The notes: generated from the sequence alone by a model not told the origin. A stretch of DNA of 64,000 nucleotides from CAIWHR01 sp963709525 (GCA_963709525.1 CAVPXB010000010.1:62001-126000), one strand, 5' to 3'; shown: positions 9,384 through 17,678, counted from the stretch's first letter. Numbers and translations are program-made.

Positions 9384-9388
9384 ATGCG
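9381..9388. other. Chimeric junction: Chloroflexota-like to betaproteobacterial sequence
   Basis: On the minus strand, a DksA/TraR-like protein reads normally to DAALARM at 9384-9386 and then loses all family character. In another frame the following bases read as the interior of the LonB AAA domain (DARVLLRQPLGWEALKQ). Neither gene has its other end nearby. Everything left of this point resembles Chloroflexota and everything right of it betaproteobacteria. There is no transposon end, tRNA or integrase here. Confidence 0.8.
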
Positions 9389-9637
9389 CGCCAGCGCGGC
9401 GTCGACCTCGGTCAAATCCTTGAGCACGTGCGTGGCGCCGGCGATATCGAGTTCGGCCAGGGCATCGGCGACCGCCCAGTCGTCGTTCTCGTTCAGTCGG
9501 TTCGACAGTCCCACCACCCGGTCGTCGCCGCTGCCTGTCATCTGGGCCTTGACCTCGATGCGCAACGCCGTGCGGCGCAGCTCGAGATCGGATTTGAGGC
9601 GGGCGAGATCGCCGGCAGAAAGGGCAGGGGTGGGCAT
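9384..9637 (-). pseudogene. DksA/TraR-like protein, 3' part lost at the junction
   Basis: Starts at the ATG on 9637. The N-terminal coiled coil reads AGDLARLKSDLELRRTALR, then GLSNRLNENDDWAVADALAE, then KDLTEVDAALARM, matching betaproteobacterial TraR/DksA-type zinc-finger proteins that bind RNA polymerase. The four-cysteine zinc finger that should follow is absent, since the frame enters LonB sequence. About 84 genuine residues remain. The gene is likely complete in the source genome and cut here by the chimeric join. Confidence 0.75.
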
Positions 9638-9716
9638 GGTCGTCAACTTTCCTGAATGAATCCGGGGCCAGCTTCGCCCCGGACCTTTATCGTCCACGAA
9701 GCGGGGCCGCCCGGGG

Positions 9717-9730
9717 TTGATTGCCGTCAA
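9717..9730. promoter_or_regulatory. FNR/Anr-like box upstream of the small heat-shock gene
   Basis: TTGATTGCCGTCAA matches the FNR/Anr consensus TTGAT-N4-ATCAA at 9 of 10 defined positions. It lies about 145 bases before the hsp20 ATG. Small heat-shock proteins under oxygen-responsive control are known in proteobacteria. No clear -10 element could be assigned. Confidence 0.4.
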
Positions 9731-9874
9731 CGTTCGCGTGATCGGCGTCGGGGATTGAAAGCGGGCGGCGCAACCCCAGATTAGATCACAGGACGGCAGT
9801 TTGCGCCGGGGTGCAGCGGTCCGCCCGGCGGTAGGCGCCGTCTGTCCCGCAACGTTGGATACAGGAGATTGACG

Positions 9875-10300
9875 ATGAACCAGATCACCCGCTACGACCC
9901 GTTTGCAGACGCCGGGCTCGACGACCTTTTCCGTGGCTTCTTCAAGCCCGTTCGCGTGGTCAGTGCGCCCGACGCCATGACGATCAGGATGGACGTCACC
10001 GAGAACGACAAGGCGTACGTCGTGCATGCCGAAATTCCGGGCGCCAGGAAGGACGAGATCCACGTTGCCATCGAAGGCAATCATGTGACCATCGGCGCCG
10101 AGACGAAGAAGGAATCCGAGCAGAAGGAAGGCGATCGGGTGCTGCGCAGCGAGCGGTACTTCGGCAGCGTCTATCGGAGCTTCACGGTGCCGATCGAACT
10201 CGATGAATCGGCAAGCGTCGCGAAGTACGACAACGGCGTGCTGGAACTGACGCTGGCCAAGAAGGCACCCGCCGCCGGGCGCAAGCTGACGGTCCAGTAA
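9875..10300 (+). CDS. Hsp20/alpha-crystallin small heat-shock protein
   Basis: ATP-independent holdase chaperone. The start is ATG 9875 behind CAGGAGA (9862-9868). The N-terminus NQITRYDPFADAGLDDLFRG is typical of betaproteobacterial Hsp20. The alpha-crystallin domain runs from about residue 35 (IRMDVTENDKAYVVHAEIPG) to GVLELTLAKK, and ends in a short tail. Length 141 residues, intact. A possible FNR box lies upstream. It converges on the KTSC gene. Confidence 0.92.
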   Translation: MNQITRYDPFADAGLDDLFRGFFKPVRVVSAPDAMTIRMDVTENDKAYVVHAEIPGARKDEIHVAIEGNHVTIGAETKKESEQKEGDRVLRSERYFGSVYRSFTVPIELDESASVAKYDNGVLELTLAKKAPAAGRKLTVQ

Positions 10301-10390
10301 GGGCCGGTATCGACCGGCGGCGCCGGGGGGCGCGGCCGTCCGGGCCGTCGCCCGCGCCGGGTGTGGCGCACGGCCGTCGCCCCTGCCCGG

Positions 10391-10600
10391 TCAGCGAATT
10401 CGCTTCACCGCGTACTCCTCCTCGATATTGTCGCGGAAAAAACTCCACGGCGACGAGGCGGTGGAGAGGCTGCGCCAGGTTTCCGCGGAAACGCCCGCGT
10501 ATTCCCAGGTGCCCGAGGTGAGTTCGACGACGAGCGCACGTCGCGGTGCGTCGTAGCCGGCGGCGCGCAAGCTGCCGCCCGTCATTCTTTTCATTTCCAT
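10391..10600 (-). CDS. KTSC-domain protein
   Basis: Small cytoplasmic protein of 69 residues. The start ATG (10598-10600) follows GGGCG. It has the KTSC pattern: LRAAGYDAPRRALVVELTSG, then WEYAGVSAETWRSL, then SPWSFFRDNIEEEYAVKRI. The family is thought to bind nucleic acid or act with phage and stress proteins, but no function is established. The region between it and hsp20 is GC-rich with several short hairpins. Confidence 0.75.
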   Translation of the reverse strand: MEMKRMTGGSLRAAGYDAPRRALVVELTSGTWEYAGVSAETWRSLSTASSPWSFFRDNIEEEYAVKRIR

Positions 10601-10777
10601 TTTCGCCCTCCGGCCGGCCCCGAACTTCCGCGGTCGCGTCGTCCGTCTGATGCGCGGAGTATCGTGCCCCCCCGCGCCGGCGGTCAACGGTCCTCGACCG
10701 GATTCCTGTCCAGGGCGTGGAGCGCGCTGTCCGCGGTCGGGCCGACTATACTTGCGCGATTCGAGAAGGGGGGCCGG

Positions 10778-11351
10778 GTGGAATTGCTGCGCCGAATCGT
10801 GTATCTGGTGTTTCGCCCGAACGCCGAGTGGGATGCCATCGCGGCCGAGGACATCTCCGTCGATGGTCTGCTGCGGCGGATCATCCTGCCGCTGTCGCTG
10901 CTGGCGCCGATAGCGACCGTTGTGGGCATGAACACCTTCGACGCCGCCTGGGATCCGTTCCACGGTTACCTCGTTCCGCATGACCAGATCTTCGCTGCCG
11001 GGGCGACGACTTTCTTTTCCACCATCGCGTCGATTTTCGGCCTGGCAGCGATCTTCGTTCTGCTCGCGCCGATGTTCGGCTCGTCGCGCGATTACCGTGC
11101 CGCGCTCAAGGTGTCGGCCTACGGCGCGATCCCGGTGCTGCTCGCCGGTGCGACGCTGCGTGCTGCCGGCGATGATCATCGTCGGCGTCGTGGGGCTGTG
11201 CCACACACTGTATCTCTATTGGGTGGGCGCGCGCCGCGTGCTCGACGTCGCTGCGGACAGCCAGTCCGAGTTCGTCGGGATATCGATGGTGCTGCTGGCG
11301 GCGGGCTCGGTGATCGTCGGTGCCGCCGCCAGCAGCATCGGCCTGATCTGA
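10778..11351 (+). CDS. Yip1-family inner-membrane protein (one frameshift)
   Basis: Predicted multi-pass membrane protein. Start GTG 10778 gives VELLRRIVYLVFRPNAEWD, a typical Yip1-domain opening in which the F-x-P-x-x-xW motif precedes the membrane helices (IILPLSLLAPIATVVGM; FFSTIASIFGLAAIFVLLAP; later MIIVGVVGLCHTLYLYWVGA and MVLLAAGSVIVGAAASS). The frame breaks near 11160 within a run of short GC repeats, and the second half reads in another frame to the stop at 11351. Role unknown in bacteria. Confidence 0.8.
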
Positions 11352-11358
11352 ACGGGTC

Positions 11359-12009
11359 CTACTTCGACGCCGGTCCCCACAGTTCGGCGAGCCGCCGATC
11401 GCGTCCGCAGCCCGTCCGGTAGTAGTTGTACCGGAGCGGGTTCTTGACGTAGTAGTCCTGATGGTATTCCTCGGCCGGCCAGAATTCGCCGGCGGATTCG
11501 ATCGGGGTGACGATCGCTTCCTTGAACCGCTTCGTCTTGTCCAGCCCGGCGCGCGAGGCTTCCGCCGCACGCCGTTGGGCGTCGTCATGGACAAAGACCG
11601 TCGCACGGTACTGGCTGCCGACATCGCAGAACTGGCGGTCCTTCACCGTGGGATCGATGTTGCGCCAGTACACCTCCAGCAACCGGTCGTAACTGACCTG
11701 GGTCGGGTCGTAGCGCACCTGCACGGCCTCGGTATGCCCGGTACCCCCGGCCGATACCTCCTCGTAGGTCGGGTTGCGCTTCTTGCCTCCCGTGTAGCCG
11801 GACGTGGTTTCCAGCACGCCGGGGAGCTTGTCGAACGGCGGCTCCATGCACCAGAAGCAGCCGCCGGCGAACGTGGCGACTGCACTGCCCTGGCCGACGG
11901 GGGATGCGGCCGCGGTCTGCCCGACCGCCGCTGCCGGCAGCAGCAGCGCGGCGAGGAGCAAGGCGGCCCGGTGCAGCAGGCGGCGAAGCTGGAGCGGGGA
12001 CAATGCCAT
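11359..12009 (-). CDS. msrA: Peptide-methionine (S)-S-oxide reductase, exported MsrA
   Basis: Repairs methionine-S-sulfoxide in proteins. The start ATG at 12009 gives an export signal (LLHRAALLLAALLLPAAAVG), so a periplasmic location is likely. The catalytic GGCFWCMEPPF motif follows at about residue 50, with SGYTGG, GHTEAVQVRYDP and the substrate-pocket residues of FWPAEEYHQDYY. The protein has 216 residues and lacks an MsrB domain. It converges on the Yip1 gene with 7 bases between them and diverges from the solute-binding-protein gene. Confidence 0.95.
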   Translation of the reverse strand: MALSPLQLRRLLHRAALLLAALLLPAAAVGQTAAASPVGQGSAVATFAGGCFWCMEPPFDKLPGVLETTSGYTGGKKRNPTYEEVSAGGTGHTEAVQVRYDPTQVSYDRLLEVYWRNIDPTVKDRQFCDVGSQYRATVFVHDDAQRRAAEASRAGLDKTKRFKEAIVTPIESAGEFWPAEEYHQDYYVKNPLRYNYYRTGCGRDRRLAELWGPASK

Positions 12010-12104
12010 GGGGTTCTCCGTTCGGATCGCGCCGATTGTCGCGCGATAGCGCAAACCGTGGATGCTACGATTATAAGCAGCAATGACTCGGGCACGGAAA
12101 GCCA

Positions 12105-13943
12105 ATGCGACGGCGATCGACAGGGCAGGGCGAAGGCACGGGACGCGCGTGGCAGCACGGCGTAGTCCGGTGGTGGGCGCTTGCGGCAGTCCTGCTGGCC
12201 CTTGCCGTGGCGCCGGCGCGCGGCGCCGATCCGGGCAAAGTGCTGCGCGTGGTCTTCGCGATCGCGGAGACGAGCTTCGATCCGCAATTCGCATCGGACG
12301 CCGCTTCCGACGGCGTCATCGACAACATCTTCGATGCGATGCTCGACTACGACTATCTGGCGCGACCGTTGCAGCTCGTCCCGCGCACGCTCGAGGCGAT
12401 GCCCGAGGTGCGCGACAACGGCGCCACTTACATCTGCCGTGTCCGCAAGGGCATCCACTTCGCGCCGGATCCGGCTTTCGGCGGCAAGCCGAGAGAGCTG
12501 ACGGCCGCGGATCACGCCTATGGCCTCAAGCGCCTGCTCGACCCGGCGGTGAAGAGTCCCTGGGCGTGGCTGGTGGAGGGCAGGATTGTCGGGGCGAGCG
12601 AAGCGCGCGAGCAGGCGGCGCGCAGCGGACGCTTCGACTACGACGCGCCGCTGGCGGGCATCGAGGTCGTCGATCGCTACACGCTGCGAATACGGCTGCG
12701 CGAGCCTGACCTGCGCTTTGCCTACGCGCTGGCGATCCCCAATACCGCGGCGGTGGCGCGCGAGGTCGTCGCCGCGTACGGTGCCGACCTCGGGGCGCAT
12801 CCGGTGGGTACGGGCCCCTATGTGCTCGCGGAATACAAGCGTTCGAGCCGCATCGTGCTCGAGGCCAACCCAGGCTATCGGGCGACGACCTACGCGCCGG
12901 CCGGACCGCTGCCGCCGGAGCTGCAGCCGGTGGCGACAGCGCTCAAAGGCCGGCCGTTGCCGCTGCCAGGGCGGATCGAGATCAGCATCATCGAGGAGCC
13001 GCAATCGCGCTGGCTGGCATTCCTCAACGGCGAGATCGACGTCCTCGAAAACGTCCCGGCAGAATTTACCGACGAGGTCCTGGCGAACGGCCGCCTGAAG
13101 CCGCTGCTGGCCGCCCGGGGAATGCGCCACGAGCCCCTGCTGCGTCCCAACGTCTATTTTTCCTACTTCAACATGGAGGATCCGCTGCTGGGCGGCTACG
13201 CGCCCGAGCGCATCGCGCTGCGCCGCGCGATCGCCATGGGCTACGACGTCGACGAGGCGATTCGGGTGCTGCAGAAAGGCCGCGCGGTTGCCGCGCAGGG
13301 CCCGATTCCGCCCGGCATCGCGGGCTTTGATCCGGCGCGGCGCAGCGATGCGCAGACGTACGATCCCGCGACCGCACGCGCCTTGCTCGACCGCTTCGGC
13401 TATCGCGATCGCGACGGCGACGGGTATCGCGAAACGCCCGACGGCAAGCCCCTCTTGCTCGAACGCTGGTCGACCCCGGCGTCGTCGCAGCGGCAGGCCG
13501 ACGAGCTGTGGAAAAAGAACATGGACGCCATCGGCATCAGGCTGGTGGTGAAGAAGGACAAGTTGCCCGAACTGCGCAAGATGGCGCGCGCCGGCAAGAT
13601 CGCGTTTCGCGCCGATGGCTGGAACGCCGACTATCCGGACGCCGAGAATTTCATGCAGCTGCTCTACGGTCCCAACGCCGGCCAGGAGAACGCGGCGCGC
13701 TTTCGCCTGCCCGAGTTCGACCGGTTGTTCGACGAATCGCGGCGCCTCCCCGACTCGCCGCAGCGAACGCAGATCTTCAACCGGATGTCGGACCTCGTCG
13801 TGGCCTATGCGCCGTGGCGGCTCACCTACCACGTCATCGAGGACCACCTCGCCCAGCCCTGGGTGGCGAGCTTCAAGCCGCATCCGATCCGCTCGCAGAC
13901 CTGGCGGTTCACCGACATCGACGCCGCGAAGCGGCCGCGCTGA
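12105..13943 (+). CDS. ABC-type periplasmic solute-binding protein, family 5 (peptide/oligopeptide type)
   Basis: SBP_bac_5 receptor of 612 residues. A signal peptide (WWALAAVLLALAVAPARGA) is followed by KVLRVVFAIAETSFDPQFASD, the classic family 5 opening, then ADHAYGLKRLLDP, then HPVGTGPYVLAEYKRSSRI and RRAIAMGYDVDEAIRVL. The end, LTYHVIEDHLAQPWVASFK, is also typical. No permease or ATPase genes accompany it, so it either serves a transporter encoded elsewhere or acts alone. Ligand unknown; peptides are the default guess. Confidence 0.9.
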   Translation: MRRRSTGQGEGTGRAWQHGVVRWWALAAVLLALAVAPARGADPGKVLRVVFAIAETSFDPQFASDAASDGVIDNIFDAMLDYDYLARPLQLVPRTLEAMPEVRDNGATYICRVRKGIHFAPDPAFGGKPRELTAADHAYGLKRLLDPAVKSPWAWLVEGRIVGASEAREQAARSGRFDYDAPLAGIEVVDRYTLRIRLREPDLRFAYALAIPNTAAVAREVVAAYGADLGAHPVGTGPYVLAEYKRSSRIVLEANPGYRATTYAPAGPLPPELQPVATALKGRPLPLPGRIEISIIEEPQSRWLAFLNGEIDVLENVPAEFTDEVLANGRLKPLLAARGMRHEPLLRPNVYFSYFNMEDPLLGGYAPERIALRRAIAMGYDVDEAIRVLQKGRAVAAQGPIPPGIAGFDPARRSDAQTYDPATARALLDRFGYRDRDGDGYRETPDGKPLLLERWSTPASSQRQADELWKKNMDAIGIRLVVKKDKLPELRKMARAGKIAFRADGWNADYPDAENFMQLLYGPNAGQENAARFRLPEFDRLFDESRRLPDSPQRTQIFNRMSDLVVAYAPWRLTYHVIEDHLAQPWVASFKPHPIRSQTWRFTDIDAAKRPR

Positions 13944-13955
13944 GGGGACGGCACA

Positions 13956-13970
13956 CGCCTGCCCCAGGCG
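13956..13970. terminator. Short GC hairpin between convergent genes
   Basis: CGCCTG and CAGGCG around CCC, 13 bases after the solute-binding-protein stop and 13 bases before the MliC stop on the other strand. There is no T-tract on either side, so terminator function is a guess. Confidence 0.35.
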
Positions 13971-13982
13971 GGTCGGCGTCGG

Positions 13983-14342
13983 CTACCTGACTTCCTTGGG
14001 CGCCAGGTAGGGCTGGCAGTCGCCGAGTCTGGTCGCGGCGCCGTCGCGGATGAGCTGCAACTCCATCCCCTTGCCGCGCAGCTCCATGTAGCCGTTGGAG
14101 TACCGCACGCCCGAGGCCGCCGCGATCTGGTAGAGGTAAACACGCTCGCCCCCGGGCATGAGCAGCCGCACTTCGCCCGGATCGAAGCGGATGACCAGGC
14201 GCTCGCCGTCGAGCTGGCAGGCGAACGTGTTCTTCATCGCTTCCTCGTCTTCCTTCTTCTTCTGCTCCGCGCAACCGGCGACGAAGAAGGCGGCGATCAT
14301 GGCGGCGACGAGCGGGCGGGCGATGCGGGTGGTCACGATCAT
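13983..14342 (-). CDS. MliC-type lipoprotein (putative C-type lysozyme inhibitor)
   Basis: Outer-membrane or periplasmic lipoprotein of 119 residues. The signal ends in the lipobox FFVAGCAEQ. The mature part has the MliC pattern: TFACQLDGERLVIRFDPGEV, then YLYQIAAASGVRYSNGYMEL and RGKGMELQL. Its second cysteine (GDCQPYL) could pair with the first, as in MliC. Family members block host or environmental c-type lysozymes. Assignment is from motif pattern only. Confidence 0.75.
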   Translation of the reverse strand: MIVTTRIARPLVAAMIAAFFVAGCAEQKKKEDEEAMKNTFACQLDGERLVIRFDPGEVRLLMPGGERVYLYQIAAASGVRYSNGYMELRGKGMELQLIRDGAATRLGDCQPYLAPKEVR

Positions 14343-14442
14343 GGACGCGGCAAGAGGTGGACGGCGGTCAGAATAGCACGCAGCGTGACGGGTCACCGAG
14401 TCGGCGCAGGATCGCAACGGTGAACCGTCGCCGGGATCGCGT

Positions 14443-14607
14443 CAGAGGCTGAGAGTTTTTCGGGCGTGTCCGAGCAGCGCGCCAGAAGGCGTCCGATCGA
14501 GGCGCAAAGCGCAGCCATAGCTCGGGCTATGGCGAGCATTTGCAACGAAGAGCGGGCGTCTTCTGGCGTGATGAGCGGGCATGATCGAAAGACTCTCAGG
14601 CTCTCAG
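14443..14607. repeat. 165-bp palindromic repeat, family A, copy 1
   Basis: Nearly identical to 55810-55974, with two differences in 165 bases. The ends are inverted repeats (AGAGGCTGAGAGTTTTTCG on the left; CGAAAGACTCTCAGGCTCT on the right). The next nested arms CGCGCCAGAAG and CTTCTGGCGTG also pair. The centre is a second hairpin (GCCATAGCTCGGGCTATGGC). The right end contains the stop codon of aceK. Confidence 0.85.
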
Positions 14608-16379
14608 GCCGCGCGCGCAGCCGGCGCGAGGCGCGCCGCGTCGGCGTAGGACAGCACCTCGACCGGGTGCCCGGACCGGAGACTCTGCTGCACGCGCTGC
14701 CACCAGGCGGCGTCGAGCAGGTCGGCGTGGTAATGCAGGAAGCACTCGCGCGTCCTGGGATCGGTGAGCAGGAACGTTGCGAACTCCTCCGGGAATACGT
14801 CCAGCGGGCCGACCGGATACCAGACGTCGTTGGACATGTCGTCGAAACCCGGCGGCATCGGAGGAATCCTCCGGAAGTGGATGTCGGTGATGTATTCGAT
14901 CTCGTCGTAGTCGTAGAACACGACGCGGCCGAAGCGCGTGACGCCGAAATTCTTGAACAGCAGATCGCCCGCGAAGATGTTGACCGCGGCGAGTTCCTTG
15001 AGCGCGTTGCCATACTCGCGGATGGCGTGCGCGCGCTGCACCTCGTCGGCGCGCTCGAGGAAGAGGTTGAGCGGCGTCATCCGTCGCTCGATGTAGAGGT
15101 GCCGGACGATGACGCGGTCGCCGTCGAACTCGATCAGCGAGGGCGCGACATCGAGGAGTTCGGCCAGCAGGGCATCGGAAAAGCGGTCGCGCGGAAACGC
15201 CACATCCGAGTATTCGAGGATGTCGGTCATGCGCCCGACGCGATCGTGATGCTTGACCAGCATGTATTTCTGCTTCACCCGCGCCCGGTCGGTGTCCTTG
15301 GAGGCGGCGATCTTGTCCTTGATGACCTTGAACACATACGGGTACGACGGAAGCGTGAAGACGCTCATCACCAGACCCTTGATGCCGGGGGCGATGATGA
15401 ATCGGTCGCGCGAATGCTTGAGGTGATGCAGGAAGTCGCGGTAGAAGAGCGTCTTGCCGGCTTTCTGCAGGCCGACCATCGTGTAGAGCTCGGCGGCCGT
15501 CTTTTCGGGCATGACCGCGCGCAGGAAACCGACGTAGGCCGAGGGGACTTCCATGTCGACCAGGAAGTACGCGCGATTGGCCGAGAACAGAATGGCGAGA
15601 TCGGCCTCGTCCATCAGCAGCGCGTCGAGGTAGAGTCGCCGCCCGGCGTCATGCTTGATCGCAAGCACGAACGGATAGCTGTAGACGCCGTTGACGACGC
15701 GGCCGACGACGTAGGCGGTCTGGTTGCGGAAGAACGGGTTCGACAGCACCTGGATCTGGTGATTGGCCTCGAGCTTGAACGGGCGCGGGAAACGGCGGCG
15801 GAAGGTCGCGAGGACGCGTCGCAGGTCGCGGCGGAAATCGGCAAAGCGCCGCTGGAATCCCAGATCGAGCACCATGTCGATCAGCGCGTGGCGCAGCCCC
15901 TGCTGCAACGGGTAATAGCTCGTGTACGACGGGCGATCGGCATCGATGTGCTCGGTGGATATCGCCGGCCGCACGAAGATGAACTGATTGTGGAAATACG
16001 CCCGATGCAGGATCTTGACCGAGACCGAATTGAAAAAGGTCTCCGCGCACTCCGGTTGCCGATGATCGATCAGAAGACCGATGTAGTGGAGCTTGACCTG
16101 CGCCCAGAGGGCGTCGGCATTCGCTCCCTCGAGTCCGGCGTTGCGGAATTCATGCGCGATCCGGTCGGCGGTTTCCTGGACGCGCCGGTCGTAGTAGTCG
16201 ATGCGGTCGCGGGCCACGTGCTGGATCGCGAGCCAGTTGCCGGCGTCGAAGTGGCGTCGCGCGGCGCGAGCGCAGTCGCGGAACAGCGAATAGTGCTTGT
16301 TGAATCCCACCAGCAGCGCACGGGCAATCGCCAGTGCCTGGCCGGAGGGTTGCGCCTGCTGTGCAGTAGCGATTGTCAT
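14604..16379 (-). CDS. aceK: Isocitrate dehydrogenase kinase/phosphatase
   Basis: Bifunctional enzyme that phosphorylates and dephosphorylates isocitrate dehydrogenase, steering carbon between the TCA cycle and the glyoxylate bypass. The protein has 591 residues; the E. coli enzyme is about 578. The N-terminal regulatory half has FNKHYSLFRDCARAARRHF and DYYDRRVQETADRI. The kinase half has SVFTLPSYPYVFKVIKDKI and KQKYMLVKHHDRVGRM, followed by FGVTRFGRVVFYDYDEIEYI with the metal-binding acidic cluster. No aceA or aceB is adjacent. The stop codon lies inside repeat family A, copy 1. Confidence 0.97.
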   Translation of the reverse strand: MTIATAQQAQPSGQALAIARALLVGFNKHYSLFRDCARAARRHFDAGNWLAIQHVARDRIDYYDRRVQETADRIAHEFRNAGLEGANADALWAQVKLHYIGLLIDHRQPECAETFFNSVSVKILHRAYFHNQFIFVRPAISTEHIDADRPSYTSYYPLQQGLRHALIDMVLDLGFQRRFADFRRDLRRVLATFRRRFPRPFKLEANHQIQVLSNPFFRNQTAYVVGRVVNGVYSYPFVLAIKHDAGRRLYLDALLMDEADLAILFSANRAYFLVDMEVPSAYVGFLRAVMPEKTAAELYTMVGLQKAGKTLFYRDFLHHLKHSRDRFIIAPGIKGLVMSVFTLPSYPYVFKVIKDKIAASKDTDRARVKQKYMLVKHHDRVGRMTDILEYSDVAFPRDRFSDALLAELLDVAPSLIEFDGDRVIVRHLYIERRMTPLNLFLERADEVQRAHAIREYGNALKELAAVNIFAGDLLFKNFGVTRFGRVVFYDYDEIEYITDIHFRRIPPMPPGFDDMSNDVWYPVGPLDVFPEEFATFLLTDPRTRECFLHYHADLLDAAWWQRVQQSLRSGHPVEVLSYADAARLAPAARAA

Positions 16380-16427
16380 GTCCCGCGTTCCTGGGGGTGT
16401 CCCGACCAGTGTGCAGCGTGAGGCCTA

Positions 16428-16943
16428 TCAGGGGGTCGGGGCGGCCAGACCGCCGGGCAAGGGGAGTTCGTTGACGGTGTCGAACGTGAAGTTGGAGCCG
16501 CTGTCGAGCATCCATTTGCTGCCGGCGAGATTGGCCGTGCCATGGATCCGATACCGGAGCCTGGGCTCGGGGGCTCCGGACAGGCGCTGAAACTCGACCA
16601 CCTGGCGCAGTGCGCCGGCCAGCGTGCTCGTCGCCTCGACGTCGATTCTTGTTTCGCCGAATCGCGGTATCGTGAACGCCTTGTTCGAGACGCCGCTCGC
16701 CAGCGTCGTTCCGCTGGCCTCGATCCGGTAAGCGAGCCCGTCGACCGCAAGATCGACATTGCCGCGATTCTGGAACCGCAGCGACAGTCGCAGCCGTTGT
16801 TCGAGCAGCGTCGTCTCGAGGAGGGCGACGTCGGCGAGATGAACTTCGACCCGTTCGTCGCCGTAGGTGGCGCAGCCGGGCAGCGCCAGCACGGCCAGTG
16901 CCGCGACCAGCATCCTGCGGCGATCAGTCTGCGAGGTGGACAC
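16428..16943 (-). CDS. LEA type 2 (WHy-domain) lipoprotein
   Basis: Starts at GTG 16943 (VSTSQTDRRRM). The signal peptide ends LAVLALPGCATYG, a lipobox, so a periplasm-facing lipoprotein is predicted. The mature part reads VALLETTLLEQRLRLSLRFQ, NRGNVDLAVDGLAYRIEASG and IPRFGETRIDV, a single LEA_2/WHy immunoglobulin-like domain linked to desiccation and stress proteins. Length 171 residues. Function in proteobacteria is untested. Confidence 0.75.
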   Translation of the reverse strand: MSTSQTDRRRMLVAALAVLALPGCATYGDERVEVHLADVALLETTLLEQRLRLSLRFQNRGNVDLAVDGLAYRIEASGTTLASGVSNKAFTIPRFGETRIDVEATSTLAGALRQVVEFQRLSGAPEPRLRYRIHGTANLAGSKWMLDSGSNFTFDTVNELPLPGGLAAPTP

Positions 16944-16958
16944 GTCGCCGCGCTCCGG

Positions 16959-17318
16959 TCAGTTCACGCCCGCCTTGTCCTGCTGATCCTTGAGATCCTT
17001 GACCGAAGTGTTGTACTCCTCGATGGCCGCATTGCCGGCCTCGACGTGCACCTTCGCTCCCTCCTGGTAGGGTTTGGCGGCGGCCTGCTGCTCGGTGATG
17101 AATTTCTTCAGGCACTCGAGATAGGCGTTGGCCGATCGCGTCCAGGCGCGAATCTGGTTGTCCGTGGCAAGGCGGCCCGGGTGCTCGGCGGGCTTGGCGC
17201 AGGCGTGCTTCTGGGGCGCGGGCGCCGCGACGGGTGTCTGGGCGAACGCGCCCACCGGCGACGAGGCGACGACGACGGTGGCAGCGGCGGCAAGAAGGTG
17301 GCGGCGCAGGAACGACAT
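16959..17318 (-). CDS. Secreted hypothetical protein
   Basis: Unrecognised protein of 119 residues from ATG 17318. A cleavable signal (RRHLLAAAATVVVASSPVGAFA) predicts export. The mature part has two cysteines (KHACAKPAEHPG and NAYLECLKKF), an aromatic-rich helix (IRAWTRSANAYLECLKKFI) and a charged helical C-terminus ending VKDLKDQQDKAGVN. It lies 15 bases upstream of the LEA2 lipoprotein on the same strand, so co-transcription with it is likely. Confidence 0.65.
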   Translation of the reverse strand: MSFLRRHLLAAAATVVVASSPVGAFAQTPVAAPAPQKHACAKPAEHPGRLATDNQIRAWTRSANAYLECLKKFITEQQAAAKPYQEGAKVHVEAGNAAIEEYNTSVKDLKDQQDKAGVN

Positions 17319-17512
17319 GGCGGATATCCGGTGAGGGTGAGCGAGTTCCAAGTTTACTTGGTCTCGCCGCCGGCGGACAGCGAGCTGCAACCTGCACGGC
17401 GAGGGACCGCGACAACCCGACTGGAACCCGATCGCGGCGCCGCGTGGGCAAGCCGGTTTCGCACCCGGCGCCCGGGCGCGATGCACGCCCGGCTGGGCTT
17501 CGCCCTCGCGTG

Positions 17513-17678
17513 CTAGTGTTCTGCTTCGTAGACAGAGGTACCAGGGAAAACGATGGATTCCGATTCGTGGCAAGGCGCAAACCGCAGCAATAGCCCATGC
17601 TATTGCGAGGATTTGCAACGCCGCCACGGACCGGAAGGCACGTTTTACGGTGCCGATATCTGCGAAGCAGAGCACTAG
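17513..17678. repeat. 166-bp palindromic repeat, family B, full copy
   Basis: Begins CTAGTGTTCTGCTTCG and ends CGAAGCAGAGCACTAG; these terminal inverted repeats differ at one of 16 positions. The central hairpin GCAATAGCCCATGCTATTGC is embedded in GGCGCAAA-CGCAGC ... GCGAG-ATTTGCAACG, which matches the core of family A. The right-hand CTAG supplies the stop codon of the DUF3149 gene. Confidence 0.8.

Noticed and set aside
11643..13883. A 746-codon minus-strand frame
   Set aside because: Antisense to the solute-binding-protein gene, which has a signal peptide and family motifs. The minus frame is compositional shadow only.
14466..14606. Short peptides encoded inside the family A repeats
   Set aside because: Both copies can be read as the same peptide, but there is no start signal and the conservation follows the DNA palindrome rather than codon positions.
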